From assembly GCA_027366035.1 (NCBI GenBank), contig DAHXLK010000003.1, positions 1 to 35,716 of the forward strand: a stretch of DNA of 35,716 nucleotides, read 5' to 3'. Below, piece after piece: positions 8,566 to 17,164 of this stretch. The notes beneath the pieces were generated by a model, which searched no databases, was not told the DNA's origin, and was given only the letters and a program-made list of their open reading frames with translations. The position numbers and the translations under genes are program-made. Numbering within the stretch: the first letter of the stretch is position 1; every line of letters begins with the position of its first letter. This stretch comes from Chlamydiota bacterium. Its GTDB lineage: Bacteria > Chlamydiota > Chlamydiia > Chlamydiales > SM23-39.

Positions 8566-9966
8566 TCACTCTGTTCTGCATCTCTTAGATTTAGAGCTAC
8601 TTATAAATTTGTACGCCATGAATAGGAAGACGGGGGCAATCATAATAACATTGCCGATTAAGATCATGAGAGAATAGCGGAGCGTCGAAGTGATTTGGAT
8701 ATTATCAGGGGGAAAGTAGCCTACGATAAGGGTGATAAAGCATCCAATAAGTCCTAAAGAGCAGGTAAAGAAAAGGCCGAATTTCCCCATGGGGATAATG
8801 TATCTCGTTTTTTTCGGTATAGCCGGCTTATGCATCTGCAAGGCTGCAATAAAAATAATGACATACATCCCCATATAGAGCTCAGTACTGAGGTCGGTTA
8901 AAAACCAGTAAAAAGCGTTGATCGACGGCAAAAAGAGAAACGTAAGACATATCAGACTAACTAGGCAGGCTTGAGCGATGAGGATTCTAGAGGGGGCTCC
9001 CGCTTTATTTAGTTTGGCAAAAAATGGGGGGAGGTAACCAAATTCGGAGGCATGCAAGAGCCCTTTAGCGGGGGCAATGAGCCAGTTGATGATTCCCCCT
9101 ATGGCTCCAAGGACGATAAGTAGAGTAAGTGGAGGGACGGCCCACTCCATATGAAAGCTATGAAAAAAATTGGAAAAGACCTGCATAACCCCATCAACCA
9201 GGCGGATTTCGCTTCCGGGAAGGACTGAGGCAATCGTTAACGCTCCAAACAGTTGGGTGAAGATGAGTATGCCGATCGCATAAGCAATTGCTTTTGGAAA
9301 ATTTTTTTGAGGGTTGTCGATATCTCCGACATGAACACCGGAAAGTTCCATCCCTAAAAAAGAGGCCATAATGGCAGTTAGGGATATCCAGTTGGTAGTA
9401 GAGGTAGATGTGGGGAGGATAGAGGTAAGGTTGAAGTGGATATATACCTCTTTACCGCTAAACCACCGGATCCCACCCAGTAAGATCAAAAAACACATCG
9501 GTAGAAACATTCCGAATATCGCACAAATATTATTGATTTTAGAAGAGACATGGAGCCCTTTGATATTGATATAGGTTAGTGTCCAAAAGACAGAGAGGAT
9601 GATCGCGACTAGGTAGCCCTTATTTTGTGCCAGCTCGGGATAGAAGAGATAGGCAAAAGTTCCTGCGATAAAAGAGAGGATCGTAGGGTACCAGGCCATG
9701 GTGTTGACCCACTGCAGCCAGATCGTTATCATCGCCATTTTCTCTCCTAAGATCGACCGTACCCAGTGATAGACCCCCCCTTTTCCCGGAAAAAGAGAGG
9801 CAAGTTCTGCAGAGACCAAAGAAACCGGAATTAAAAAAATGACCGCTGCAAGGAGAAAAAAAAAGATAAGAGAGCTGCCGAAAAGGGCGGCGGCAGGTAA
9901 ATTGCGAACGCTATCAATGGCAGCTATAATGAGGAGAATAAGTGAAAAAAGGGGGATTTTTTTCAT
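8566..9966 (-). CDS. APC-superfamily amino acid permease/antiporter (GadC-like)
   Basis: 466 residues with about 12 helices. The first helix pattern, the SAELASLFPGKGGVYHWVRS loop, and FLGMELSGVHVGDIDNPQKN, then FPKAI in helix 6, match the GGA branch of APC antiporters. That branch includes the glutamate/GABA exchanger GadC. APC members in chlamydiae include the arginine/agmatine exchanger AaxC. The substrate cannot be read from the sequence. The start codon overlaps the stop of the IMPDH/GMPR-like gene (ATGA), and the HD hydrolase follows after 40 bp, so one transcript is likely. Confidence 0.85.
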   Translation of the reverse strand: MKKIPLFSLILLIIAAIDSVRNLPAAALFGSSLIFFFLLAAVIFLIPVSLVSAELASLFPGKGGVYHWVRSILGEKMAMITIWLQWVNTMAWYPTILSFIAGTFAYLFYPELAQNKGYLVAIILSVFWTLTYINIKGLHVSSKINNICAIFGMFLPMCFLILLGGIRWFSGKEVYIHFNLTSILPTSTSTTNWISLTAIMASFLGMELSGVHVGDIDNPQKNFPKAIAYAIGILIFTQLFGALTIASVLPGSEIRLVDGVMQVFSNFFHSFHMEWAVPPLTLLIVLGAIGGIINWLIAPAKGLLHASEFGYLPPFFAKLNKAGAPSRILIAQACLVSLICLTFLFLPSINAFYWFLTDLSTELYMGMYVIIFIAALQMHKPAIPKKTRYIIPMGKFGLFFTCSLGLIGCFITLIVGYFPPDNIQITSTLRYSLMILIGNVIMIAPVFLFMAYKFISSSKSKRCRTE

Positions 9967-10964
9967 GTCTTTCTGGGCAGACTCTCTTGAAGATAAGAAG
10001 AAGAGACGATCATAAATTCGGCTTTTCTTTGTAGCTCTTTAATATTTTTTGCACCTCCATAAGTCATTCCACTTCTTAGCCCGCCTAAAATCTCTTGAAT
10101 GAGTGTCTCTGCGCTGCCCGTCACCGACACCCAAAAATCGACCCCTTCTGCTACCGTTTTTTGTTTCAAACCTCCATAAAAATCATTTTGAAAATCTTGG
10201 CTTGCCTGCCCTCGATATTTTGCCTTCCACCCTTCTAAAGTTTCTTTCTTAGGAGCCGCCGATTCTAATACCTCAGCAAATAGTTTGCCTAACATCACAC
10301 TATTTGCCCCTGCTGCAAGGGCCAGGACCACATCGCGACTAGAACGAATGCCTCCGTCCGCAATCAAAGGAGCCCGGAGTTTTTCGGCAATTTCCGCACA
10401 ATTTTGGATAGCGGTAAATTGCGGAACCCCAAAACCGGTCACCATCCTAGTGGAGCAGGCGGCTCCGGGACCAATCCCTACCTTTACCGCATCGGCTCCG
10501 GCATTGACGAGGTCATGATAGGCCATAGCCGTACAGACATTACCTGCAATAACTTCTTTATCGGGATGTTTTTTTTTTAGCATTTCAATATAAGCAAACA
10601 TCTTATCCGAGTGGCCATGAGCGACATCGATACAGACTCCGGCTGCCCCTAAATCAAGTAGCTCAAAGGTCTCTTCTATCTTCCCTATCCCCGAAGAGAT
10701 AAAGGTTTTTCCCTCATATTTTTTTACCCATTTTTTTTGTTCTTGTAACGTGGTAAAACGGTGGAAAATCGGGATGGTTCCATGAGCGATGAGGACATCG
10801 GCCAGCTCATAGCTAATGACGGTGTCCATGTTTGAGGCAAGAAGGGGGATGCCTATCTTCAACGATTTGGTCAACCACGACTCGAGGCAAGGCTCGGTTC
10901 TGGAAGGGATATTATTGAACTGGGGCACTAAAGCCACGTCATCGAAGGTATAGCCGTATCTCAT
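9963..10964 (-). CDS. IMP dehydrogenase/GMP reductase family enzyme lacking CBS domains
   Basis: 333 residues forming one TIM barrel. FDDVALVPQFNNIPSR is the N-terminal signature, GNVCTAMAYHDLVNAGADAV precedes the phosphate region, and GIGPGAACSTRMVTGFGVPQ holds the catalytic Cys. LIADGGIRSSRDV and ILGGLRSGMTYGGAKNIKEL complete the active site. The CBS (Bateman) domains of ordinary GuaB are absent, as in GMP reductase. The residues after the catalytic Cys (TRMVTGFGVPQ) look more like IMPDH than GMPR (TRKKTGVGYPQ). The direction of IMP/GMP interconversion is therefore open. It is the first gene of a minus-strand cluster with a permease, an HD hydrolase and a nucleotide-carrier relative. Confidence 0.85.
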   Translation of the reverse strand: MRYGYTFDDVALVPQFNNIPSRTEPCLESWLTKSLKIGIPLLASNMDTVISYELADVLIAHGTIPIFHRFTTLQEQKKWVKKYEGKTFISSGIGKIEETFELLDLGAAGVCIDVAHGHSDKMFAYIEMLKKKHPDKEVIAGNVCTAMAYHDLVNAGADAVKVGIGPGAACSTRMVTGFGVPQFTAIQNCAEIAEKLRAPLIADGGIRSSRDVVLALAAGANSVMLGKLFAEVLESAAPKKETLEGWKAKYRGQASQDFQNDFYGGLKQKTVAEGVDFWVSVTGSAETLIQEILGGLRSGMTYGGAKNIKELQRKAEFMIVSSSYLQESLPRKT

Positions 10965-11014
10965 ACAAAAATAAATTACCTCAATGTCGGATAAATCAGG
11001 TATACTTATCTTCT

Positions 11015-11752
11015 ATGATCACCGTAGTTATCCTGACAAAAAATAGCTCCGCTACCTTAAAAAAGACCCTCGATTCTTGCCTCTTTTTTTCGGAGGTGAT
11101 CGTTCTAGATACCGGATCTACCGATACTACGTGTCAGATTGCAAAGGGTTATCCTAATGTAAAAATATTTTACTCGGAATTTCTCGGTTTTGGAAAATTG
11201 AGAAATATCGGAGCTTCCTTCGCTTCTAACGACTGGATTTTAGCCTTAGATAGCGACGAAGAGCTCTCTTTCGAACTCCTAGAAGAAATTCAACATGTCC
11301 GGCTGGATCCCGCACATATCTATTCTCTTCCTTTTCACAACTTTTATAAAGGAAAACAGATCAAATGTTGTGGCTGGCATCCGGAAAAACATATCCGCCT
11401 CTACCATAGGAAAACTACCGCTTTTAAAGAGTTTGAGGTTCATGAAGGGATACGAGTAGATAGCTTACAAGTTATCCCTTTTAAACATCCTATCCAACAC
11501 TATCCCTACCGCTCCATTGAAGACTTTTTAACGAAAATGCAGATTTATACTACCTTATTTGCCAAACAAAACCGACTCAAAAAACCCTCCTCTTTCCTCA
11601 CTGCTTTTTTTCATGGCTCTTATGCCTTTTTCAAATCGTACCTGTTTCAAAGGGGCATTTTCTACGGAGGAGTTGGTTTTATCATTGCGACCTACAATGC
11701 CAGCACTGCCTTTTATAAATACCTAAAATTAGCCGAAGAAAATCAAAAATAG
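11015..11752 (+). CDS. Family 2 glycosyltransferase, LPS-core WaaE/KdtX-like
   Basis: 245 residues with a GT-A fold. VVILTKNSSATLKKTLDSCL is the N-terminal nucleotide-sugar motif, VLDTGSTDTT the first acidic site, NDWILALDSDEELS the DxD metal site at 79-81, and GWHPEKHIRLYHRK the acceptor loop typical of WaaE-like core glucosyltransferases. A hydrophobic C-terminal stretch (FKSYLFQRGIFYGGVGFIIA) may attach it to the inner membrane. The likely role is adding a sugar to lipopolysaccharide core or another envelope glycan. A deacetylase begins one base after its stop. It is divergent from the IMPDH-like gene; TATACT at 11001-11006 is a possible -10 box without a convincing -35. Confidence 0.85.
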   Translation: MITVVILTKNSSATLKKTLDSCLFFSEVIVLDTGSTDTTCQIAKGYPNVKIFYSEFLGFGKLRNIGASFASNDWILALDSDEELSFELLEEIQHVRLDPAHIYSLPFHNFYKGKQIKCCGWHPEKHIRLYHRKTTAFKEFEVHEGIRVDSLQVIPFKHPIQHYPYRSIEDFLTKMQIYTTLFAKQNRLKKPSSFLTAFFHGSYAFFKSYLFQRGIFYGGVGFIIATYNASTAFYKYLKLAEENQK

Positions 11753-11753
11753 C

Positions 11754-12374
11754 ATGTTATTTACCCTAATGTACCATAGGGCTTTTCCCTTCCTTGAAGA
11801 CCACTTAAAGTATATTAAAAAATACCCGGTTCTCCTCCCGGGAGAGCCTATTAAAGGAAAATCCATTTGTCTCACCTTCGACGACGCTACCTCTGATTTT
11901 TATAAAGAGGTCTTCCCTATCCTTCAAAAATTATCACTCCGGGTGATTTTAGCCGTCCCCGTGGCTTATATCTCTACCGAAGGGTATTGCAGCTGGGAAG
12001 AGCTCAAGGAGATGGTTCAAAGCGGCTATGTCCATATCGCTTCCCATTCCTATTCGCATCCTAATTTATTAGCTAATGGAGTCGATTTAAAATTTGAAAT
12101 TATCTATTCAAAATATATTTTACAAAACCATCTAGGCATTCAAGTAAATACTTTTGTTTACCCCTACGGCAAGTTCAATGCTCCCATTCACTCCCTAGTA
12201 AAAAAAAATTACTCTTTTATTATGAGAATTGGAGGCTCTTTTAACCTCACTTGGCAAAACTTTTCAAAGATTATTTATCGTATTGATGTCGATGGAGCTC
12301 CTTCCGTAAAAAGAAAAATTCAAATAACGCCGCAGCTATTTTCGTTTCTATTTCATTCTATTAGACAGAGATAA
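11754..12374 (+). CDS. Polysaccharide deacetylase (NodB/CE4 family)
   Basis: 206 residues. CE4 motifs are present: LTFDDATSDF (catalytic Asp43 and metal Asp44), HIASHSYSHPNL (metal His98 and His102) and FVYPYGKFNAP. Family members remove N- or O-acetyl groups from glycans. There is no signal peptide, so it probably acts on a cytoplasmic lipid-linked sugar, consistent with its glycosyltransferase partner one base upstream. The protein is compact and the C-terminal motifs are weak. Local base composition becomes AT-rich from here into the next gene. Confidence 0.85.
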   Translation: MLFTLMYHRAFPFLEDHLKYIKKYPVLLPGEPIKGKSICLTFDDATSDFYKEVFPILQKLSLRVILAVPVAYISTEGYCSWEELKEMVQSGYVHIASHSYSHPNLLANGVDLKFEIIYSKYILQNHLGIQVNTFVYPYGKFNAPIHSLVKKNYSFIMRIGGSFNLTWQNFSKIIYRIDVDGAPSVKRKIQITPQLFSFLFHSIRQR

Positions 12375-12414
12375 TTAAAATTCTATTATTATAGAAATTA
12401 AATATGTAAGTTGA

Positions 12415-12420
12415 TATAAT
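12415..12420 (+). promoter_or_regulatory. Possible -10 box for the gene at 12449
   Basis: TATAAT stands 28 bp before the ATG in a very AT-rich 74-bp gap. No good -35 hexamer lies at 16-18 bp, so this is tentative. Confidence 0.35.
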
Positions 12421-12448
12421 TATAAATCGTTAAAATTATTGGAATATT

Positions 12449-13873
12449 ATGAATATTCGCTTCAATACATGGCTTAGACCCGAGGAATTACCGGATCTTC
12501 ACTTTCACGATAAAGCCGGTCAAGAGCGACAAATTTCAAGAACAGACGTAGTCAAGGGGCCACATAGAGAAGTTCAAAGAGTTTTAGCTTTATTTCAGGG
12601 AAAAACGGATCCTCTTGTATCTGAAAACAGCACAGAAGATACTCGTCAACCAATCTCAGTAACTGTTACCCCGGAGATAAACCAAAGACTTACCCGTATA
12701 GAAAAATACCTTCAAAGATGTCACAAACCTCCCCAGTCCCCTTCTTCAACTGTCCTACGGGTATCTAGACAAAAAATAAACCAATTGAAAAGGGCAGAAG
12801 TCAGTTTTATTGCCAGGACAAGGGCGCATTTGAATACCTGTTCTACAGTTTCCTCTTGTGTGGTAGCTGTTTTAAAAGTTATTCATACCCTATTTTTAAT
12901 TACGTTTTTAGTAGCTCCAACCGAAGTGATCCGAGGGTTCGGAGTTATATTTTCACATTTTTGCTCTCTCTTTATGTCCAAAGAGGCTCAAGATCAGGTC
13001 GCTACAGCTCAAATTGAACAGAATGAAGAACGAGAATTAGATGGGAAACTCGAACTTGCAGATGGAGTATCCCTTGCAACAGCTACCTTACTAACTATAG
13101 CTACTATTACAGTCAAATTTCTTAGTGCAGCGACTTTACTTTCTTTAAGTATTGTCTCTTCTGCATTTTTTAGTATTGCGGCTATTGTAGAATTTGTAAT
13201 CTGTGCAAGGAATTTAAACCACTACCTAAAATTTAGAGAAAAGCTAGAATCGTTTTTTAATAACCCCAATCTTACAGAGAAAGAAAAGATTCAAGGGGCT
13301 CTTAATTATATTGCGGATAAAATGTTTCTGAATTCTGATAAAGAATCCAAAATAGTGGATACCAATACCAAAATAGCAACGCAATCGGCAAAAATTGATC
13401 GTTTCATCAAAAGGGTGGGGAAGAAAAATGCCCTTATTTTACTCCATAATCTCGCACCGATATTAAAACAATTACAAAATCCCGAGACAGAAGCTATGGC
13501 TCTAAAACAAGCCGAGCTTATGCTAGAACATGTGAAAATAGGGAGCTCCAAAAACATCATTGGCGAGTATTTAAAAATGGCATCGGTTGAGATCTTTGGC
13601 GGTCTTGCTTTTTCCTTCATCCTTCCTATGAGCATCATCCTACCTATCGTGGCTGTAGGAGCGTTCGTCACTGCAGGAATATCTGTCCCTTGGTTCCTAT
13701 CTTGGTATAAAGAACGATGTAAGATTCGTCAGTTACATGAAGAGAACATTCAGTTACCGATAAATCCTGGGGAGGCGATGATTCAATCTACTGAGGATCT
13801 CGTAGGGGATGGTTCCGAGCCTTTTGGCGATTTCGAGGACGGAGAGGAACTCCTTCCCCTGGCTGCCCAGTAA
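12449..13873 (+). CDS. Candidate inclusion-membrane-type protein, unknown function
   Basis: 474 residues with no recognised enzyme motif. A soluble N-terminus of about 130 residues has the predicted helix VTPEINQRLTRIEKYLQR. It is followed by long bilobed hydrophobic stretches near 131-176, 207-253 and 383-418, separated by charged helical regions, and a very acidic tail (GDFEDGEELLPL). Paired hydrophobic lobes without a cleavable signal are the hallmark of chlamydial Inc proteins, which type III secretion places in the vacuole membrane; assignment here rests on that pattern only. The last 120 bases are antisense to the 3' end of alanine racemase, and both frames stay open. An ordinary multi-pass inner-membrane protein is the alternative. 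Confidence 0.6.
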   Translation: MNIRFNTWLRPEELPDLHFHDKAGQERQISRTDVVKGPHREVQRVLALFQGKTDPLVSENSTEDTRQPISVTVTPEINQRLTRIEKYLQRCHKPPQSPSSTVLRVSRQKINQLKRAEVSFIARTRAHLNTCSTVSSCVVAVLKVIHTLFLITFLVAPTEVIRGFGVIFSHFCSLFMSKEAQDQVATAQIEQNEERELDGKLELADGVSLATATLLTIATITVKFLSAATLLSLSIVSSAFFSIAAIVEFVICARNLNHYLKFREKLESFFNNPNLTEKEKIQGALNYIADKMFLNSDKESKIVDTNTKIATQSAKIDRFIKRVGKKNALILLHNLAPILKQLQNPETEAMALKQAELMLEHVKIGSSKNIIGEYLKMASVEIFGGLAFSFILPMSIILPIVAVGAFVTAGISVPWFLSWYKERCKIRQLHEENIQLPINPGEAMIQSTEDLVGDGSEPFGDFEDGEELLPLAAQ

Positions 13874-14851
13874 CACCACCTCCTCTCCTACATAGGCCTC
13901 ATCGTCTCCGATATCTACCATAAACTGATCCATACAAATAGTCCCTACGATCGGATATCTCTTTCCTCGAATAAGTACAGAGCCTTTATTGGACAGCTCT
14001 CTTAAATATCCATCGCCATAGCCGACAGGTATGGTAACGATCCTGGTAGATTTTTTAGTTACATAAGAATGACCGTACCCTATCCCTTCCCCTTGACCTA
14101 CTACTTTAAAATAGGAGATTTTCGCTTTGAGGGAAAAGCAGGGGGCTACATCAGGAAAATCTTCCGAATAGCCAAAAGTTAAAAGGGAGGGGCGAACCAT
14201 ATCTAAGTATGCTTCAGGATAGTAGACAACACCTGCCGAGTTGGCAAGATGTCGAATCAAAGAAAGTTTGTTAAAAGGGGGAGATCCGATAAGGTCTACA
14301 AAACGTTTAACTTGGGTTTTTGTAAAAGGATGATTGGGAATATCTGCCGTTGCCAGATGGGAATAAATTCCAACTATATCCAAACATCCCAACCCCCTCA
14401 TATATTCATACAAGGGAGCCGCCGATTCGACACGGACCCCTGTCCTTTGCATTCCGGTATCGACTTCTAAATGGACCCGGCATTTTCTTTGACATTTTTT
14501 TGTTACAAGATCAGCTTTGAACTTAGAACTAATAGAAAACTCTAAGTTATAACGGAGGAGATCCTCCACCTGATCTTCATGGATAGCGCCTAAGACTAAG
14601 ATGGGTAATAAGATGCCCGCCTCTCTTAATAACGCCCCTTCCTGCAAGTGGGCGACAGCTAAATAATCGACTCCGGCCTCACAAGCGGCTAAGCTCATAG
14701 GGATGAGACCGTGCCCATATGCGTTTGCCTTTACCGGAAGGCAAAACAATCTCTTGCCGATATGCTTACGGATAGCGGCAATATTTTTTTTAAATTGAGC
14801 GAGGTCAATTTCTATCCATGCCGGATGCGCTATCATAGGTCTCTTTTGCAA
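13754..14851 (-). CDS. alr: Alanine racemase
   Basis: 365 residues. The PLP lysine is Lys41 in PVKANAYGHGLIPMSLAA. The catalytic tyrosine region is GIGYGHSYVTKKSTRIVTIP, followed by VGYGDGYLRELSN, GTICMDQFMVDIG, and the canonical end TIPYEILSRLNHRLPRIYR. It interconverts L- and D-alanine for peptidoglycan precursors, cytosolic and PLP-dependent. Vertebrate Chlamydia are generally described as lacking a classical alr, so its presence fits an environmental lineage. ATG at 14851 or 14836 (MIAHPAWIEID) could be used. The 3' end overlaps the candidate Inc gene tail to tail by 120 bp. Confidence 0.95.
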   Translation of the reverse strand: MQKRPMIAHPAWIEIDLAQFKKNIAAIRKHIGKRLFCLPVKANAYGHGLIPMSLAACEAGVDYLAVAHLQEGALLREAGILLPILVLGAIHEDQVEDLLRYNLEFSISSKFKADLVTKKCQRKCRVHLEVDTGMQRTGVRVESAAPLYEYMRGLGCLDIVGIYSHLATADIPNHPFTKTQVKRFVDLIGSPPFNKLSLIRHLANSAGVVYYPEAYLDMVRPSLLTFGYSEDFPDVAPCFSLKAKISYFKVVGQGEGIGYGHSYVTKKSTRIVTIPVGYGDGYLRELSNKGSVLIRGKRYPIVGTICMDQFMVDIGDDEAYVGEEVVLLGSQGKEFLSVLEIAKRLGTIPYEILSRLNHRLPRIYR

Positions 14852-14918
14852 TTTGTGAGTATCATACTAAATCTTCTCGGTGTAGAGCGCTACAAACAGC
14901 ATACTAAATTTTGGATTT

Positions 14919-15398
14919 TTAAATAGGGTAGACTAAAGAAGCTATAGAGGTGGTTTTGCAGAGATTAGAACTTGTCCTAAAGCGAGGGTTATCAGGAATT
15001 AGATGCTCCATTTGCATATATCCCCCGGAGCCATCTTCGGTTTCTATAAGGGCAAATCCATCGGAGTATTTTTCGATAAGATAAACCAAGTGGCCATAAA
15101 TAGCTTGGCTTGCATAGGGACTGTTGAAATCTCCGCTTTGCCGTTAAAATTTGAGCCTTGCAAAGTCGGTTTGATTTTTTTGAAAGTGACATATCCTACT
15201 AAGGTATAGGCACTTTTAAAAAAATCAAATCCGAAGAAGCAAGGATAAAATTTTAACGAAAAAGCGGAGATTTCGACAGTTCCCATAGGGAGATGCTTCC
15301 GAACATGCTTCATAGAGGGTAGCTACAGCAACCTGAATGAAATATTTGTTCTCTTTGAGAGAAGGTAAAGGAGTATGCGCCGGTAGGGGAATACCCAT
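14919..15398 (-). pseudogene. NlpC/P60-type SH3-domain gene split by a palindromic element
   Basis: On the minus strand the left part reads KYFIQVAVATLYEACSEASPY, and after repeat copy D it continues in frame as ASQAIYGHLVYLIEKYSDGF, then ALIETEDGSGGYMQMEHLIP. Joined, the junction is SPYASQAIYGHLV. This matches the N-terminal SH3-like domain of bacterial NlpC/P60 peptidases (P-x-SQ-x-YGE-V motif). The frame then stops at 14919 near TTSIASLVYPI with no catalytic domain, so the gene is truncated as well as interrupted. The start (ATG 15398 is taken here) is uncertain, as no good ribosome-binding site is present. A cell-wall hydrolase was probably lost. Confidence 0.72.
15117..15284 (-). repeat. 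Palindromic element, copy D (inserted in a gene)
   Basis: 168 bp in beta-first orientation, GGGACTGTTGAAATCTCCGC to GATTTCGACAGTTCCC. It is flanked by ATA on both sides (15114-15116 and 15285-15287). Removing the element plus one ATA restores an open reading frame. Confidence 0.93.
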
Positions 15399-15481
15399 GC
15401 ACCATAGAATAGCTATCCTTTTCCAACAAAAATAGGAAAAGTTTCCTACTTCTTCTATTTTTGTTTGTATATAGTAAAAAT

Positions 15482-16999
15482 ATGAACAAAAAATGGGCAG
15501 GACTCCTCGCGATCATGCCAAGCATTGGGATGGTTTTTGTCGATCAATCGATTCTACCGGTTGCTTTGCCAACTATCCAGAAGCATTTCGGAGCTAGCAA
15601 TATGGCGCTATGGTGGTCGGTCAACTCCTATATCTTGGTATCTGCCGTCTTTCTATTAGTAGGAGGAAAGCTTGGCGACCATTTTGGTTACCGCAAAATC
15701 TTAAGCATAGGGATGGGTGTCTTTGCCTTCGCCTCGGCCTTGTGTGGTATCAGCATGAATATCCTTTGGCTCATCCTATCTCGAGCATTGCAGGGAATAG
15801 GGGCGGCTCTTATGCTCCCTGCCTCTTCTCCATTGATCATGTCTCTATTTTCGAGGCAGGAGCGAGGAAAAGCAGTCGGAATCAATACCAGTATTAGCTC
15901 CCTTTTCTTGATCTTCGGGCCTCTCATCGGAGGATATTTCACCCAAAGCCTTTCTTGGAGGTGGATCTTTTGGATAAATATCCCCATCTCCATTCTGGGA
16001 ATCCTACTCCTTCATAGATTCATTGAAAGATCTGCCAAGGTAGAGCAAAAATTCGATCTTTGGGGATTTGTTTTTTTTCTCTTCTCCTCCTGCTCTCTCA
16101 TCACCCTGATTATGCAAGGAGGCGTCTGGGGCTGGCTCTCGATACATACCCTTATTTTCTTTGCCATCTTCTTCACCGCTACCTTCCTATTACTCCTCCG
16201 TGAAAAAAAATCCTCCCACCCCTTTATCGATCTTGCCCTTTTTCGCCACCCCGTCTACACAGCAGTAAGCCTTACTATATCTGTAACCACCTTTGTGTTA
16301 ATGATTAATGTCTATCGAGTCGTCTATTTTCAAAATGTTCTTCATTGGTCGCCTACAGAAAGTGGGGTTGTCTTATTTTTCTCGACAGTTCCGATTCTTT
16401 TCATGTCTCCAATAGGAGGTTGGCTCGCCGATAAATCGGGACCAAAAATATCTTTATCGATTGGTTTTATAAGCTTAATTTTTTCTTTTTTCTGGCTCGC
16501 CTTTTTTGTGAAATCCTCTCTATGGATGCCCTTTTTAGGGCTTATCGCGTTTAGTATGGGAATAGCTCTTATTTTTACTCCCTCTTATTCTTCTGCTATG
16601 AATGCTGTGCCGGTTATCAAAGCAGGGTCGGCTTTCGGTGTCTTGTCGACGATACGATCCCTGGCTTCTAGCATGGGAATTGCCGCTATCGCCGCTTTTG
16701 TGATATTCGTTGAAACCCAAGTCTTTGTTCATGTTACCCATCAAAATCCCAATACGAAATTTTTGGATACCGCTTATCTTAAAAGCGTAGTGCAAAACCC
16801 CAGTCAGATAGATAACCTCCCCTCTGAGGAGGAAAAAGTGATGCGCCACCATCTCGTCAAAGCGAGGAAGGATGCCTTTTTTGCCGTTCACATGGTCATG
16901 GGAGTCCTTTTAATTATCACCTTCCTTTTAGTAATCAGCCTTTATAACAGAAAATCTTCTCATCATTTGCCGGAATCCCCGGCAGAAGGATGGGATTAG
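15482..16999 (+). CDS. MFS drug-efflux transporter, DHA2 (EmrB/QacA-like, 14 helices)
   Basis: About 505 residues from the ATG at 15482. Helix 1 has the DHA2 motif FVDQSILPVALPTIQKHF. Motif A is GGKLGDHFGYRKIL in the loop after helix 2, helix 4 has SRALQGIGAALMLPA, and motif C lies in LFLIFGPLIGGYFTQSLSWR, then WIFWINIP. The motif A-like repeat GGWLADKSGPK is in the second half. Members expel drugs or other amphipathic compounds by proton antiport. The TAG stop is touched by repeat copy E; before that insertion it overlapped the stop of the convergent methyltransferase gene. Confidence 0.9.
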   Translation: MNKKWAGLLAIMPSIGMVFVDQSILPVALPTIQKHFGASNMALWWSVNSYILVSAVFLLVGGKLGDHFGYRKILSIGMGVFAFASALCGISMNILWLILSRALQGIGAALMLPASSPLIMSLFSRQERGKAVGINTSISSLFLIFGPLIGGYFTQSLSWRWIFWINIPISILGILLLHRFIERSAKVEQKFDLWGFVFFLFSSCSLITLIMQGGVWGWLSIHTLIFFAIFFTATFLLLLREKKSSHPFIDLALFRHPVYTAVSLTISVTTFVLMINVYRVVYFQNVLHWSPTESGVVLFFSTVPILFMSPIGGWLADKSGPKISLSIGFISLIFSFFWLAFFVKSSLWMPFLGLIAFSMGIALIFTPSYSSAMNAVPVIKAGSAFGVLSTIRSLASSMGIAAIAAFVIFVETQVFVHVTHQNPNTKFLDTAYLKSVVQNPSQIDNLPSEEEKVMRHHLVKARKDAFFAVHMVMGVLLIITFLLVISLYNRKSSHHLPESPAEGWD

Positions 17000-17164
17000 G
17001 GGACTGTTTCGATCTTCGCTTTTTTGTTAAAATTTGAGCCTTGCAAAGCCGGTTTGATTTTTTTGAAAGTGACATATCCTACTAATGTATAGGCACTTTT
17101 AAAAAGATCAAATCCGGGGAAGTAAGGATAAAATTTTCACCAAATGGGAGATCGAAACAGCCCC
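16999..17164 (-). repeat. Palindromic element, copy E (between convergent stops)
   Basis: 166 bp, beta arm first and alpha arm second. It is flanked by TTA at 16996-16998 and 17165-17167. Its first G completes the TAG of the exporter gene, and the right-hand TTA is the stop of the minus-strand methyltransferase. Confidence 0.93.

Noticed and set aside
15044..15313. Open frames of 66-90 codons across repeat copies (also at 22452-22724 and 23606-23848)
   Set aside because: They follow the palindromic arms, recur wherever the element occurs, lack start signals and differ with arm type. They are by-products of the repeat, not genes.
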